From Actinomycetota bacterium (lineage in GTDB: Bacteria; Actinomycetota; UBA4738; HRBIN12), in NCBI GenBank assembly GCA_005884925.1, contig VAYU01000016.1, positions 1,163 through 49,912 of the forward strand: a stretch of 48,750 bases of DNA, in the 5' to 3' direction. A model generated the notes under the pieces. The model was not told the origin of the DNA. It worked only from the letters and a program-made list of their open reading frames with translations, and ran no database searches. Below are positions 34,066 through 41,595 of this stretch, in pieces. A program made the translations under genes and the position numbers. How positions within the stretch are numbered: position 1 is the first letter of the stretch; each line of letters begins with the position of its first letter.

Positions 34066-34637
34066 TACGGCTCCGTGGTTGTGCTCCCGAGGTCGACGCG
34101 CACCGGCCCTCGGGCCGAGTCCTCGATGTCGAAGAACTCGCGACGCTCGAAGTGGGAGAGCGTGGCGATCACGCTCGATGGGAACGACTGGATCCGGGTG
34201 TTCAACAATCGCACCTGTTCGTTGTAGTACTGGCGCGCGTACGCGATCTTCGACTCGGTCCCGGTGAGCTCCTCCTGCAGTGCCAGGAAGTTCGCCGAGG
34301 CCTTCAGATCCGGGTAGTTCTCCGCCACGGCCAGGAGCTTGCGGAGTCCGGAGGTGATCGCGTTCTCGGCCGAGGCCTGCTCGGCGGCTCCGGTGGCCCC
34401 GATCGCGGCCGAGCGAGCCCGGGCTACCTCCTCGAACAGCTCGCGTTCGTGGGCCGCGTATCCCTTCACGGTCTCGACGAGGTTCGGGATCAGGTCGTAG
34501 CGCCGGCGGAGCTGGACGTCGATCTGCGACCATCCCTCCTCTGCCCGGTTCCGGTACGTGACCAGCCGGTTGTACGCGAGCACGGTCCACAGGAGTGCCA
34601 GGACGACGATCCCGAGGACGATCCACACCGCCAGCAC
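34065..34637 (-). CDS. lemA: LemA family membrane protein
   Basis: A 190-residue protein starting at GTG 34637, 4 nt after the pimA stop. One N-terminal helix (VWIVLGIVVLALLWTVLAYN) is followed by the LemA signature RNRAEEGWSQIDVQLRRRYD and LIPNLVETVKGYAAHE. The helical bundle continues with ENYPDLKASANFLALQEEL and YNEQVRLLNTRIQSFPS. The function is unsettled; it is often paired with htpX or stress proteins. The longer in-frame extension upstream is pimA antisense. Confidence 0.94.
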   Translation of the reverse strand: MLAVWIVLGIVVLALLWTVLAYNRLVTYRNRAEEGWSQIDVQLRRRYDLIPNLVETVKGYAAHERELFEEVARARSAAIGATGAAEQASAENAITSGLRKLLAVAENYPDLKASANFLALQEELTGTESKIAYARQYYNEQVRLLNTRIQSFPSSVIATLSHFERREFFDIEDSARGPVRVDLGSTTTEP

Positions 34638-34641
34638 GGGC

Positions 34642-35751
34642 CTAGCGTAGCGAAGGTGGACCGGCCTGCATGGCTCGGCCGTACGCGTCCTCGATCCGCT
34701 CGACCACGAACGACCAGTCGAAGGCCGTCGCGCGGTCGCGGCCGGCCGCGACCAGCCGCTCGGCCAACGACGGATCGCCGAGGACGCGCCCGGCCGCGGC
34801 CGCGAGGGCGGCGGGGTCCCGAGGCGGGACGAGCAGCCCGTCGGCCCCGTCCCGGACGACCTCGTCGTAGCCGGGGATGTCGCTCGCGACGACGGGCAGC
34901 CCGGCCGCCATCGCCTCGACCAGGACGACGCCGAACGATTCGCCCCCGACCGCCGGGCCCAGGTAGAGGTCGCACGCCGCCGCCAGCGCCGGGAGGTCGG
35001 CATGCGAGACCGTGCCGAGCATCCGCACCCGTTCCCGGTCCACAACGCGTAGTCGATCGACGACGTCGCGTTGGGGTCCATCCCCGGCGACGATCAAGCG
35101 GAGATCCTCGCGCGACGAGCCCAGCCGTCGGAACGCATCCACCGCGACGGGGAACCCCTTGCGTTCATCCAGACGCCCTACGAAGAGCACCTTCGTCCCC
35201 GGACCCAGGTCGGCGGGGATCGCCTCAGCGAACAGGGCCGTGTCGACCCCGTTCGGGACGATCTCGAACGACCCGCCGATGCGCGAGCGTTCGAACGCCG
35301 CCGCCCGCTCGGACACGGCGATCCGGATCGCGAGCCGGCGGGCGACCCGGCGGATCAGCGGCGCGGACAGGTCGTAGAGGCGCGCGCGCGTGGCGCCGGA
35401 ATGGAAGGTGCCCACCACGGGCACGCGCGCCTCGAGGGTCGCCCACATCCCGGTGGACGGAGCGGTCGGCTGATGAGCGTGAACGACATCGGGCCCGAAC
35501 GCGCGGAGCAGGGCGCGGATCCGGCCCCGTGACCATGGCCGCGGATCGATCGGTGCGGTGGAGGCGTTGTACGGGATGTCGACCGGCCGGCCGACGCGGA
35601 CGACGTGTGGCTCGGGCGGGGGCCGTCGTGCCGGGGTCAGGACGATGACGTCGTGTCCCCGGGAGAGCAGCCGCTCCGCGAGCTCGCGCACCTGCACCTG
35701 CACGCCGCCTGCGTCGTCCCACGCGTACGGACAGGCGAGCGCGACCCTCAC
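34642..35751 (-). CDS. pimA: GDP-mannose:phosphatidylinositol mannosyltransferase PimA-like
   Basis: A 369-residue GT4 glycosyltransferase with a GTG start at 35751 that overlaps the patA stop (GTGA). The acceptor side begins RVALACPYAWDDAGGVQVQV and DVVHAHQPTAPSTGMWA. The donor side has VLFVGRLDERKGFPVAVDAF with the catalytic Arg/Lys, and the E-x7-E motif in GGESFGVVLVEAMAAGLPVV. Placement after pgsA and patA is the mycobacterial PIM operon order, supporting PimA rather than another GT4 enzyme. It adds the first mannose to phosphatidylinositol at the inner membrane. Confidence 0.93.
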   Translation of the reverse strand: MRVALACPYAWDDAGGVQVQVRELAERLLSRGHDVIVLTPARRPPPEPHVVRVGRPVDIPYNASTAPIDPRPWSRGRIRALLRAFGPDVVHAHQPTAPSTGMWATLEARVPVVGTFHSGATRARLYDLSAPLIRRVARRLAIRIAVSERAAAFERSRIGGSFEIVPNGVDTALFAEAIPADLGPGTKVLFVGRLDERKGFPVAVDAFRRLGSSREDLRLIVAGDGPQRDVVDRLRVVDRERVRMLGTVSHADLPALAAACDLYLGPAVGGESFGVVLVEAMAAGLPVVASDIPGYDEVVRDGADGLLVPPRDPAALAAAAGRVLGDPSLAERLVAAGRDRATAFDWSFVVERIEDAYGRAMQAGPPSLR

Positions 35752-36659
35752 GTTCCGACCCGGTCGGACCAGCCGGGCTGGAACAGGTGCCAATCCGGCG
35801 GGGACGCCGAGATCGCCCGCTCGAACGCGCGGGCGATCTCACGGGTGATCGCCGTCGCGTCCTCGCGACGGCTCCCGGTCCTCGGCACCTCCTCGAGCGG
35901 GTGCAGGACGCAGCGCCAGCCGGTCGGCGTCTCATAGATCGACGCCACCACGATCGGCGCATCGCTCGACAGCGCGAGCAGCGCCGGACCGGCCGGCAGC
36001 TTGCGGCGCCCGCCGAACATCTCGACCTCGACGCCGCGTCCGGTGAGGTCGCGGTCGGCGACCAGCGCCACCACGCGACTCTCCCCCAGCGCCGTGGTGA
36101 GCGCCCTGCCGACGCGACCGTCCTGGTCGAGACCGATGATCGTCATACCGAGCGCCTGACGGTGTTCGAGGAACAACCGGAACAGCTCGTCGGGCCGGAG
36201 CCGCTCGGCAACGGAGACGACGGGCAGACCTCGCTGCAGCATCGCCCGGCCGGCGGCGTCCCAGTTCCCCATGTGCGGCAGGACGGCGATCACGCCCGTC
36301 CCGGCGGCGACCGGATCGGCCAGGTGCTCGATCCCGTTCCACACGAAGGCGGCATCGATCCGATCGTCGGACCAATCGACGACATCGAACGCATCGAACC
36401 AGTAGCGCGCATAGCGGCGGAACGCCTCCTTCGTCGCCGCTTGGACGAGCGGATCCTCGACCGATCGGCCCAGCACCATCGCCTGGTTGGCGGCCACGAT
36501 CGATCGGACACGGGGTGCCACGTGGTACGCGAGCGACCCGGCCCAGCGGAACAGCATCCTGCCGGTATGCGTCGGCAGGGTTCGGCCGAGCCAGCCGACC
36601 GTCGCGAAAGCGCGGTACGCGATCCGCTCGCGAGGACTCGGGGAGGCCGCCTGGCTCAC
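35748..36659 (-). CDS. patA: Lysophospholipid/PIM acyltransferase PatA-like (LpxL/HtrB family)
   Basis: A 303-residue acyltransferase with a GTG start at 36659 overlapping the pgsA-like stop (GTGA). The family pattern is clear: VIAVLPHMGNWDAAGRAM holds the catalytic His-x4-Asp/Glu (HMGNWD), preceded by AFRRYARYWFDAFDV. Further on are ALVADRDLTGRGVEVEMFG and the C-terminal PPDWHLFQPGW. In mycobacteria PatA palmitoylates the 2-mannose of PIM1/PIM2. The context between pgsA and pimA supports that role here. Confidence 0.92.
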   Translation of the reverse strand: MSQAASPSPRERIAYRAFATVGWLGRTLPTHTGRMLFRWAGSLAYHVAPRVRSIVAANQAMVLGRSVEDPLVQAATKEAFRRYARYWFDAFDVVDWSDDRIDAAFVWNGIEHLADPVAAGTGVIAVLPHMGNWDAAGRAMLQRGLPVVSVAERLRPDELFRLFLEHRQALGMTIIGLDQDGRVGRALTTALGESRVVALVADRDLTGRGVEVEMFGGRRKLPAGPALLALSSDAPIVVASIYETPTGWRCVLHPLEEVPRTGSRREDATAITREIARAFERAISASPPDWHLFQPGWSDRVGT

Positions 36660-37186
36660 GTCCGGCCCTCGCGCGCGACCTGTCCCGTTCGGACCGCGGC
36701 CGCGAGGACCGACGTCGCGGCCGCGGCCCAGACGGCCCAGCCAAGACCGTCGACCAGCAGGCCCGTGGTCACGAGCGCATACCGGAGGCCGCGCGAGACG
36801 TGGCTCTCTTCGAGGGAGTAACCCAGCGCCGCCCCACGTGCCCGGACGTAGGAGGACAAGAAGCTGGCACAGAGGGCGACGATCGCGCCGATCGCCACGC
36901 CGGGCGACGCGCTCCGAGAGACCCACGCGATCGGCCCCAGCACGGCAGCGTCCCATCCGCGATCGAGCAGCTCGGTGAGCATCCGATCGACCGGACCGCC
37001 CTCGCCGTGGTTCGCCCGGTGCCCGCCGAACAGCAGCAGCGCCGCACCGGCTCCCGCGAAGGCGCCCGCGCGGGTGAGCTGGCCGACGACGACGAACCAG
37101 CCGGCGCCGGCCGCGAATCCGGCGCCCGACAAGAGGGCGGCCCGCGTGAGCGCCGTCCCCGGCGGCTGTCGCTGGAAGCGCACCAT
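36656..37186 (-). CDS. PgsA/PI-synthase homologue with degenerate catalytic motif
   Basis: A 176-residue membrane protein in the pgsA position of the PIM operon. The C-terminal part aligns with mycobacterial PI synthase (ASFLSSYVRARGAALG, RGLRYALVTTGLL, and DRGWDAAVLG against DRxxDxAVFG). The expected D-x2-D-G-x2-A-R-x8-G-x3-D-x3-D signature is not there: the stretch at residues 50-76 reads LLLFGGHRANHGEGGPVDRM, then LTELLD. By alignment only the fourth Asp (residue 75) survives; the first three are Leu, Phe and Thr. No other frame restores the motif. It is either a pseudoenzyme or altered in function. A true PI synthase may be elsewhere. Confidence 0.85.
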   Translation of the reverse strand: MVRFQRQPPGTALTRAALLSGAGFAAGAGWFVVVGQLTRAGAFAGAGAALLLFGGHRANHGEGGPVDRMLTELLDRGWDAAVLGPIAWVSRSASPGVAIGAIVALCASFLSSYVRARGAALGYSLEESHVSRGLRYALVTTGLLVDGLGWAVWAAAATSVLAAAVRTGQVAREGRT

Positions 37187-37199
37187 CGGAACGGGCGCG

Positions 37200-37220
37200 A
37201 GCGTAGCAACTCGCTACGCT
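37200..37220 (-). promoter_or_regulatory. Perfect inverted repeat in front of the PIM operon
   Basis: AGCGTAGC and GCTACGCT form an 8-bp palindrome with a 5-nt spacer, ending 13 bp before the pgsA-like start. It may be an operator or leader hairpin for pgsA-patA-pimA. No T tract follows on either strand. Confidence 0.4.
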
Positions 37221-37258
37221 GCCCGGAGCCTTTCTGTGCTGGTCAGACGCATGCAGGG

Positions 37259-37287
37259 GGTTCGGAGTAGCACCATTTGAGCACCAC
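37259..37287. repeat. Candidate left attachment site (attL), imperfect direct repeat
   Basis: GGTTCGGAGTAGCACCA here and GGTTCGTCGTAGCACCA at 41833 agree at 15 of 17 positions in the same orientation. A further GCACC matches downstream, for 21 of 29 over the full span. The copy lies between the pgsA operon and the island genes, 30 bp before the first island stop codon. No tRNA overlaps it. Confidence 0.5.
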
Positions 37288-37317
37288 GATCCCGAACCGC
37301 CGGTACTGGGTCGCCTC

Positions 37318-37650
37318 TCATGCCGTCCGTTCCCAAGCCGCCGCCATCCAGGTCTGGACGTTCATTCCTCGCCCCAGCCCGATCATCGACGACATCGACC
37401 GGACTTGCAGCGCGATGGACTCCGGCGAGTGACGCGGGATTGCGTCGCAGAGCGCGGTGAACGAGACCGACCCTTCCCAGTCGTTGTGGCGTTGCGGGTC
37501 CAGCATGTCGCGGGCGTTCGCGCGGACAAACCGCGCGATCGCGTCCTGCTCTTGCTCGACGTACTCAGTCAGGACGCGCGCGGGCTTCGGGGTCGGGTTG
37601 CAGATCGCGCACGTTGCCGCGTTCATGCCGTGCAGGCACTCGACGGTCAA
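37318..37650 (-). CDS. Small protein with N-terminal zinc-ribbon-like motif
   Basis: A 110-residue protein beginning MTVECLHGMNAATCAICNP; the Cys-x2-His and Cys-x2-Cys spacing looks like a zinc site. The rest is helical (EQEQDAIARFVRANARDML, SPESIALQVRSMSSMIGLG). The ATG overlaps the integrase stop by 4 nt, so the two are translationally coupled. The size and coupling to an integrase suggest an excisionase-like or DNA-binding accessory, which is inference. The family is unrecognised. Confidence 0.65.
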   Translation of the reverse strand: MTVECLHGMNAATCAICNPTPKPARVLTEYVEQEQDAIARFVRANARDMLDPQRHNDWEGSVSFTALCDAIPRHSPESIALQVRSMSSMIGLGRGMNVQTWMAAAWERTA

Positions 37651-38504
37651 CGGGCCTGGCCTCCGGTAGAGGACCTCGCGGAGTCCCCGGCGGCCTCACG
37701 GAAGACGCGATCGAGCTCGGCCGCCTTCCGCCGGCGGCCGGCGTCGTAGGCGTGGGAGTAGTGGGCGGTCATCGTGCTCGCGGTGTGCCCGAGCTCCGCC
37801 TGGGCCTCCACTAAGGAGTAGCCCGCGGAACCCATCAGGCTCGCCGCGGTGTGACGCAGGTCGTGCGTCCTGAGCGCCGGATCCAGGCCCACCTTCTTCG
37901 CGGCCGGCTTGAGCACGTACTTGAGGAAGGCGTTGCGATTGACCCACTCCCCTTCCTCGTCCGCGAACAGGAGGCCCGCGAGGTCGACGTTGCCCAGGTC
38001 GTCGCGACGGCAGTACCGAGCGACGTGCTGGGTCAGCTCGAGGCGCACCCCCTCGGGCAGGAACACCTCTCGCCGGCCAGCGTCGGTCTTCGGTTCGCCG
38101 GCCATCGTGCGATTGTTCACGACGTTCACAGCCTTGTCGACGTTCACCTTTCCGTCGAGGCCAACGTCGGACACGCGCAAGGCACACGCCTCACCGATCC
38201 GGAGGCCGCCGTAGCCGAGGAGCAGGACGAGCGCGCGGTACCGGGGATCGACGGCATCGGCCAGCGCGTGCAGTTGAGCTGCGTCAAGCGCGATCGCCTT
38301 GCGCTTCTTGACGGGCGAGACCTCGATGCCCCTCGCGGGGTTGACCTCGATCCGACCCTGCACATGCGCGATCCACGAGGAACGGCGGCCTTTCCAACAA
38401 CGCTCCGGTTGGGGACGCAAGGCGAAGGACGCACTGAAGCGTCCGATGGAGGAGCGGGACGTGCTCCGAGAGTGGATCCGCGGCCTCGAGAGAAGCATCA
38501 GCAC
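37647..38504 (-). pseudogene. Tyrosine recombinase/integrase lacking its N-terminal domains
   Basis: The catalytic domain is complete. It has Arg in GYGGLRIGEACALRV, Lys in GEPKTDAGRREVFLP, His-x2-Arg in THDLRHTAASLM, His in AELGHTASTM and the nucleophile Tyr in TAHYSHAYD. Family-like sequence starts only around GRIEVNPARGIEVSPVKKRK. The first ~50 residues of the open frame do not look like the SAM-like or arm-binding domains. No upstream frame restores them, and a terminator sits only ~65 bp upstream. The intact protein should be ~350-400 residues, so this is a 5'-truncated gene, probably inactive. Confidence 0.75.
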
Positions 38505-38511
38505 TCGCTAG
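38431..38511 (+). pseudogene. Possible 3' end of a lost plus-strand gene
   Basis: In the plus frame, the codons before the stop at 38509-38511 read DALKRPMEERDVLREWIRGL and end in SISTR. This is a charged helical stretch more protein-like than the opposing integrase frame in the same bases. It is followed 57 bp later by a plus-oriented terminator hairpin. It may be the tail of a gene that joined the truncated integrase during a rearrangement. It is too short to assign. Confidence 0.3.
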
Positions 38512-38567
38512 CCCCGACGCGGACCGGCGTGCTCCGCTGAAGCTGCCCGCGGAAGCACGGAAGAAGG

Positions 38568-38597
38568 CCCCCGACCTTCGGATCGGGGGTCTCTTCT
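38568..38597. terminator. Intrinsic terminator, probably bidirectional
   Basis: CCCCCGA pairs with TCGGGGG around a C(TTCG)G tetraloop, with one internal C/A mismatch. On the plus strand it is followed by TCTCTTCTCT. On the minus strand it is followed by CCTTCTTCC. This is the style often seen on actinobacterial phage-like elements. It lies between the truncated integrase and the remnant at 38721. Confidence 0.75.
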
Positions 38598-38720
38598 CTG
38601 CCCGAGTCATACCCGTATCCATCGGTTGCCTGCATTCTGTGATGAGAAAGGACGGGCCAGACAGGCGACATGGGAGTGAACCTGCCATCCGCGGTCAGGC
38701 CGCTAGGCCCGCCCTCGGGC

Positions 38721-39000
38721 TCAGCCTAGGACGGACCTCATCACGGCGACGCTTCCAGCTCTCCTAGCAACCTGACGGTACTTGCGTCGGAGCTCAGGGT
38801 TAAGCGAGAGCTGATCCACGAGGTTGGCCGAGGCGGTCCCGCGTTCGTCCCGATACCGGAGTAGCTGCGAAGCGATCGCGTCTCGGTCGAGCTGGTCGCG
38901 GATCAGGACGCGCCGGAGCGTGTCGCGGCCGTGAGGGTCGAGCGTTTCGAGGAGGGCCCGGAGGTCGTCGTCCTCACCGCCGCCAGCAGGTTTGACGGTT
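38721..39000 (-). pseudogene. Possible helical protein remnant without a start codon
   Basis: The minus frame before a TGA at 38721 reads as a plausible protein: DLRALLETLDPHGRDTLRRV, then DRDAIASQLLRYRDERG and LSLNPELRRKYRQVARRAG. Rare-codon content (TAT, CTA, AGG, AGA) fits an acquired gene. No ATG, GTG or TTG occurs in frame near its apparent N-terminus, and upstream it runs antisense to the cyclase. Either it is a decayed gene or chance. Nothing else is seen in 38505-39017 except the terminator. Confidence 0.3.
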
Positions 39001-39017
39001 TGGGGTACGTTCCGCGG

Positions 39018-40286
39018 ATGGCGACCCTCCCTCTGTCGAAGCGCCTCCTGGAGGGCATTCTGTCGATCGGGAGGACCCCGGAGGAGTCGGACAGCCGTCG
39101 CAGCGGCCGCAGGGTCTTCATGCTCGCGTTCATCATCGCGACCCTGCTCGGCACCCCGGTGGTCATCGCGAGGTTCACCCAGGGCTACACGTGGGTCGGT
39201 GTCGTGGATCTCGTCTCGCTCTTGCTCTCCGTCGTCCTGATCGTCGTGATCGCGATCCGCCCGACGAGCTACACGGCCTGCCTCCACGCGATATTCGCCG
39301 CGAGCATGGTGGGTCCCATGCTGGACACGGCGATGTTCGGAGGGCTCCTTCCCTCCGGACTGCTCGTGAGCTTCGGTCTGGTCGTCGCACTCGGAGCCCT
39401 GCTAGCGATCGACCTTCGGGCAGGCCTCGTCTGGTTCGGCATTTTCGTGCTGTCCGTCGTGTACGCGCTCGCGGTTCCCCACTGGATCGATCCGATCTAC
39501 GCCCTCGAGGATCCGACGGGCGACGCCGCTATCAACCTCATCACGACCGGCATCGTCACGATGGCCGTCATGATCTACTTCGTACGTCAGCGAGACCGCG
39601 CTCAGCAGCGGTCTGACGACCTACTGCACGCGATCTTGCCGGACCAAATCGCGGCGCAGCTCAAGGATGAGCCGGGCACCATCGCCGATGACGTGCCGTC
39701 CGCGTCCGTGCTGTTCGCCGACGTGGTGGGCTTCACGCCGATGTCCGCCTCGATGTCAGCGTCTGAGCTCGTCGGGGTCTTGGACGAGCTCTTCACGGTG
39801 TTCGACAGGTTGGTGACCCATCTCGGGCTGGAGAAGATCAAGACGGTGGGCGATGCGTACATGGCCGCTGCCGGCGTTCCGCAGGCCCGAGCCGATCACG
39901 CCGACGCGATCGCGGAGCTTGCGCTGCGCATTCGCGACCACGTTGCGGCGAACCCGATCAAGGGTCACCGCATCTCCCTCCGGATCGGCATCAACTCCGG
40001 CCCGCTGACGGCGGGGGTCATCGGAACGCACAAGTTCTCGTACGACCTTTGGGGCGACACGGTGAACACCGCCAGCCGCATGGAGTCCGAGGGCATCCCA
40101 GGATCGATCCAGATCAGCGCGACCAGCTACGAACTGATCAAGGACCGCTTCGTCTGCGAACTGCGCGGTCCGATCGAGGTGAAAGGGAAGGACAGGATGC
40201 AGACCTATCTCTTACTCTCCCGCCGGGATGCGGCGGGAGCATCGAGGGATCGAGCTCCGAGCGGCCTGACACGAGACGACACGTAG
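39018..40286 (+). CDS. Class III adenylate cyclase with six-helix membrane domain
   Basis: A 422-residue enzyme. The start at 39018 (MATLPLSKRLLEGIL) is chosen because upstream in-frame codons are antisense to another frame. Residues about 33-190 hold roughly six hydrophobic helices. A linker helix (RQRDRAQQRSDDLLHAILPD) leads to the cyclase domain at 225-400. Metal Asp235 (VLFADVVGFTP) and Asp279 (KTVGDAYMAAAG), adenine-specifying Lys273 and Asp343 (YDLWGDTVN), and transition-state Asn350 and Arg354 (VNTASRM) are all present, so cAMP production is predicted. It lies inside the island, with no partner enzyme or receptor next to it. Confidence 0.92.
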   Translation: MATLPLSKRLLEGILSIGRTPEESDSRRSGRRVFMLAFIIATLLGTPVVIARFTQGYTWVGVVDLVSLLLSVVLIVVIAIRPTSYTACLHAIFAASMVGPMLDTAMFGGLLPSGLLVSFGLVVALGALLAIDLRAGLVWFGIFVLSVVYALAVPHWIDPIYALEDPTGDAAINLITTGIVTMAVMIYFVRQRDRAQQRSDDLLHAILPDQIAAQLKDEPGTIADDVPSASVLFADVVGFTPMSASMSASELVGVLDELFTVFDRLVTHLGLEKIKTVGDAYMAAAGVPQARADHADAIAELALRIRDHVAANPIKGHRISLRIGINSGPLTAGVIGTHKFSYDLWGDTVNTASRMESEGIPGSIQISATSYELIKDRFVCELRGPIEVKGKDRMQTYLLLSRRDAAGASRDRAPSGLTRDDT

Positions 40287-40487
40287 CCGGCCACCAACGA
40301 ACGTCTTCGGACACCCGTACAGCTCGCAGATCCGGTCCCAGGTCACGGAGTCGGGCCACCGTTCGCCCGCCTCGAGTTCTCGGTATTCCCTAACGCTCAA
40401 ACCGAAGCGCCAGGCGGCCTGGCACTCGCGCATCCCCCAACGTTCGCGATCACGTCGAAGCATCTCTGGGAAAGCTGACACGAGCAC
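40212..40487 (-). CDS. Small helix-turn-helix (XRE-like) protein
   Basis: A 91-residue protein. Residues about 8-70 read as a compact HTH: FPEMLRRDRERWGMRECQAA, RFGLSVREYRELEAGERWP and TWDRICELYGCPKTFVGG. It overlaps the end of the convergent cyclase gene by 75 bp, so its last ~25 residues are constrained by the other frame. It may be a regulator of the island. No DNA target is evident. Confidence 0.65.
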   Translation of the reverse strand: MLVSAFPEMLRRDRERWGMRECQAAWRFGLSVREYRELEAGERWPDSVTWDRICELYGCPKTFVGGRLRVVSCQAARSSIPRCSRRIPAGE

Positions 40488-40557
40488 AGAGCCTAGGACG
40501 AGTGGGGGACGAGCACGAGGGGCTCCCTGGCCGATTCGGGCTCAAACGGGATGCGGC

Positions 40558-40893
40558 ATGATGGGCGCCGTGATTCGGACCCTGGCCGCTCTCGTCCTCT
40601 TCGGAGCGGTCGCCTGCGGCGCGACGTCATCGTCGGTCGATTCTGAGCTGACGAGACTCGCGCACTGCGACACGACTCATCGGCTCCTGACGGACGAGAC
40701 GCAGAACTACGTGCAGTACGTGAGCGGGTACACAGGGGTCGGCGTATACGTCGACTCTCTCGAGCAAGCCGACAGCTTCGTTCACGATCAATGGCCGAAG
40801 TGGTACCTGCCGAACGCGAGGCAACGCGCCCTGAACCTACGGCAGGGGATCACGACGCTGGAGCGGGACCTCGCCAGGAACGACTGCGGGTGA
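40558..40893 (+). CDS. Small putative lipoprotein
   Basis: A 111-residue protein with a signal peptide RTLAALVLFGAVAC, a lipobox ending in Cys20. The mature part has two more Cys (LAHCDTTH and NDCG near the end) that could pair, plus helical segments (SLEQADSFVHDQWPKWYLPN, NARQRALNLRQGITTLERDL). No family is recognised. Two adjacent ATGs are possible starts. It would be exported and membrane-anchored, and is one of two exported small proteins in the island. Confidence 0.65.
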   Translation: MMGAVIRTLAALVLFGAVACGATSSSVDSELTRLAHCDTTHRLLTDETQNYVQYVSGYTGVGVYVDSLEQADSFVHDQWPKWYLPNARQRALNLRQGITTLERDLARNDCG

Positions 40894-40949
40894 GGGTAGC
40901 TTCCAAGGACAACAGTTTGCCGCGGTCAGAGGCGCTATCCACACTGAGG

Positions 40950-40980
40950 GTCGGGACAGTCGACCGAAAGGGGTCCCGAC
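40950..40980 (+). promoter_or_regulatory. Inverted repeat enclosing the ribosome site of the XRE gene
   Basis: GTCGGGAC at 40950-40957 and GTCCCGAC at 40973-40980 form a perfect 8-bp inverted repeat. The Shine-Dalgarno-like GAAAGGGG lies in the 15-nt loop and the GTG start of the XRE gene follows immediately. It could be an autoregulatory operator or an RNA hairpin masking translation. Confidence 0.45.
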
Positions 40981-41220
40981 GTGATCCAGGAAGCACCGAC
41001 CTCCCCCATGACGTACGGGTCGTATCTCCGCAGCCGGCGCCTCGAGCGCGGGTGGACCCAGCTCGCCTTGACGATGAGAACTGGGCTCGGTCAGAGCGAG
41101 CTAAGCAAGTACGAGCGCGACAAGTCGGTTCCGGGACTGCCGGCCATCATCAAGATCGCGTGGGCGTTCGGCGAGAACCCTCCGATCCTGGACATGGCGG
41201 TCCCGAAATCTGACGAATGA
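40981..41220 (+). CDS. XRE-family transcriptional regulator
   Basis: A 79-residue single-domain HTH protein from GTG 40981 (an ATG at 41008 is an alternative start). The pattern YLRSRRLERGWTQLALTMRT, then GLGQSELSKYERDKSVPGLP and IIKIAWAFG, matches lambda-Cro/XRE repressors. Its start abuts an inverted repeat, so it may repress itself. It is followed 90 bp later by another HTH gene on the same strand, so the two may form a regulatory pair. Confidence 0.85.
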   Translation: MIQEAPTSPMTYGSYLRSRRLERGWTQLALTMRTGLGQSELSKYERDKSVPGLPAIIKIAWAFGENPPILDMAVPKSDE

Positions 41221-41310
41221 CAGGTGTGTAACTCGTGTCACCCCGGCTGGTATCTTGCTACTGGGAGGGGCCGCATCCCGGAGGCATACCGGGGAGAAGA
41301 GGAGCCCCAC

Positions 41311-41595
41311 ATGCAGCATCACGATTGGATCTACCAGCGGAGCGCCGACGCGATCCGCGACGCACTCCGACAGGTCGGATGGAGCCAAAAGAACCTGGCT
41401 CGGCACCTGGACGTATCAGAGGCAACCGTCAGCGGATGGGTCAACGGGCGCACGCTCCCGAGCTACTACTGCCACCTGACGATGAGCTTCTACTTCAGGT
41501 GGCCGCATCCAGCCCTACCGCCTATGTCGACCGGCGTCGCGGACGCACCAGGCATCTACCTCGTTTGGCGAAACCCGCACGCGCCGACCGACTGA
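41311..41595 (+). CDS. Small helix-turn-helix protein
   Basis: A 94-residue protein with ATG at 41311 preceded by GAAGAGGAG at about 6 nt. Longer upstream frame lacks a ribosome site. The HTH core is RSADAIRDALRQVGWSQKNL, then ARHLDVSEATVSGWVNGRTL, an XRE-type arrangement. The C-terminal half (YYCHLTMSFYFRWPHPALPP, then APGIYLVWRNPHAP) is unassigned and aromatic-rich. A TATCTT element about 60 bp upstream could be a promoter -10. It is probably an element regulator. Confidence 0.8.
   Translation: MQHHDWIYQRSADAIRDALRQVGWSQKNLARHLDVSEATVSGWVNGRTLPSYYCHLTMSFYFRWPHPALPPMSTGVADAPGIYLVWRNPHAPTD

Noticed and set aside
37259-37287. tRNA 3' end as the integration target
   Set aside because: GGTTCG followed by CACCA superficially resembles a T-arm and CCA end, but no T-stem, acceptor stem or cloverleaf can be folded.
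39018-40286. Pycsar-type antiphage pyrimidine cyclase system
   Set aside because: The cyclase keeps the Lys and Asp that specify adenine and has a six-helix membrane domain. No PycTM or PycTIR-like effector sits next to it.
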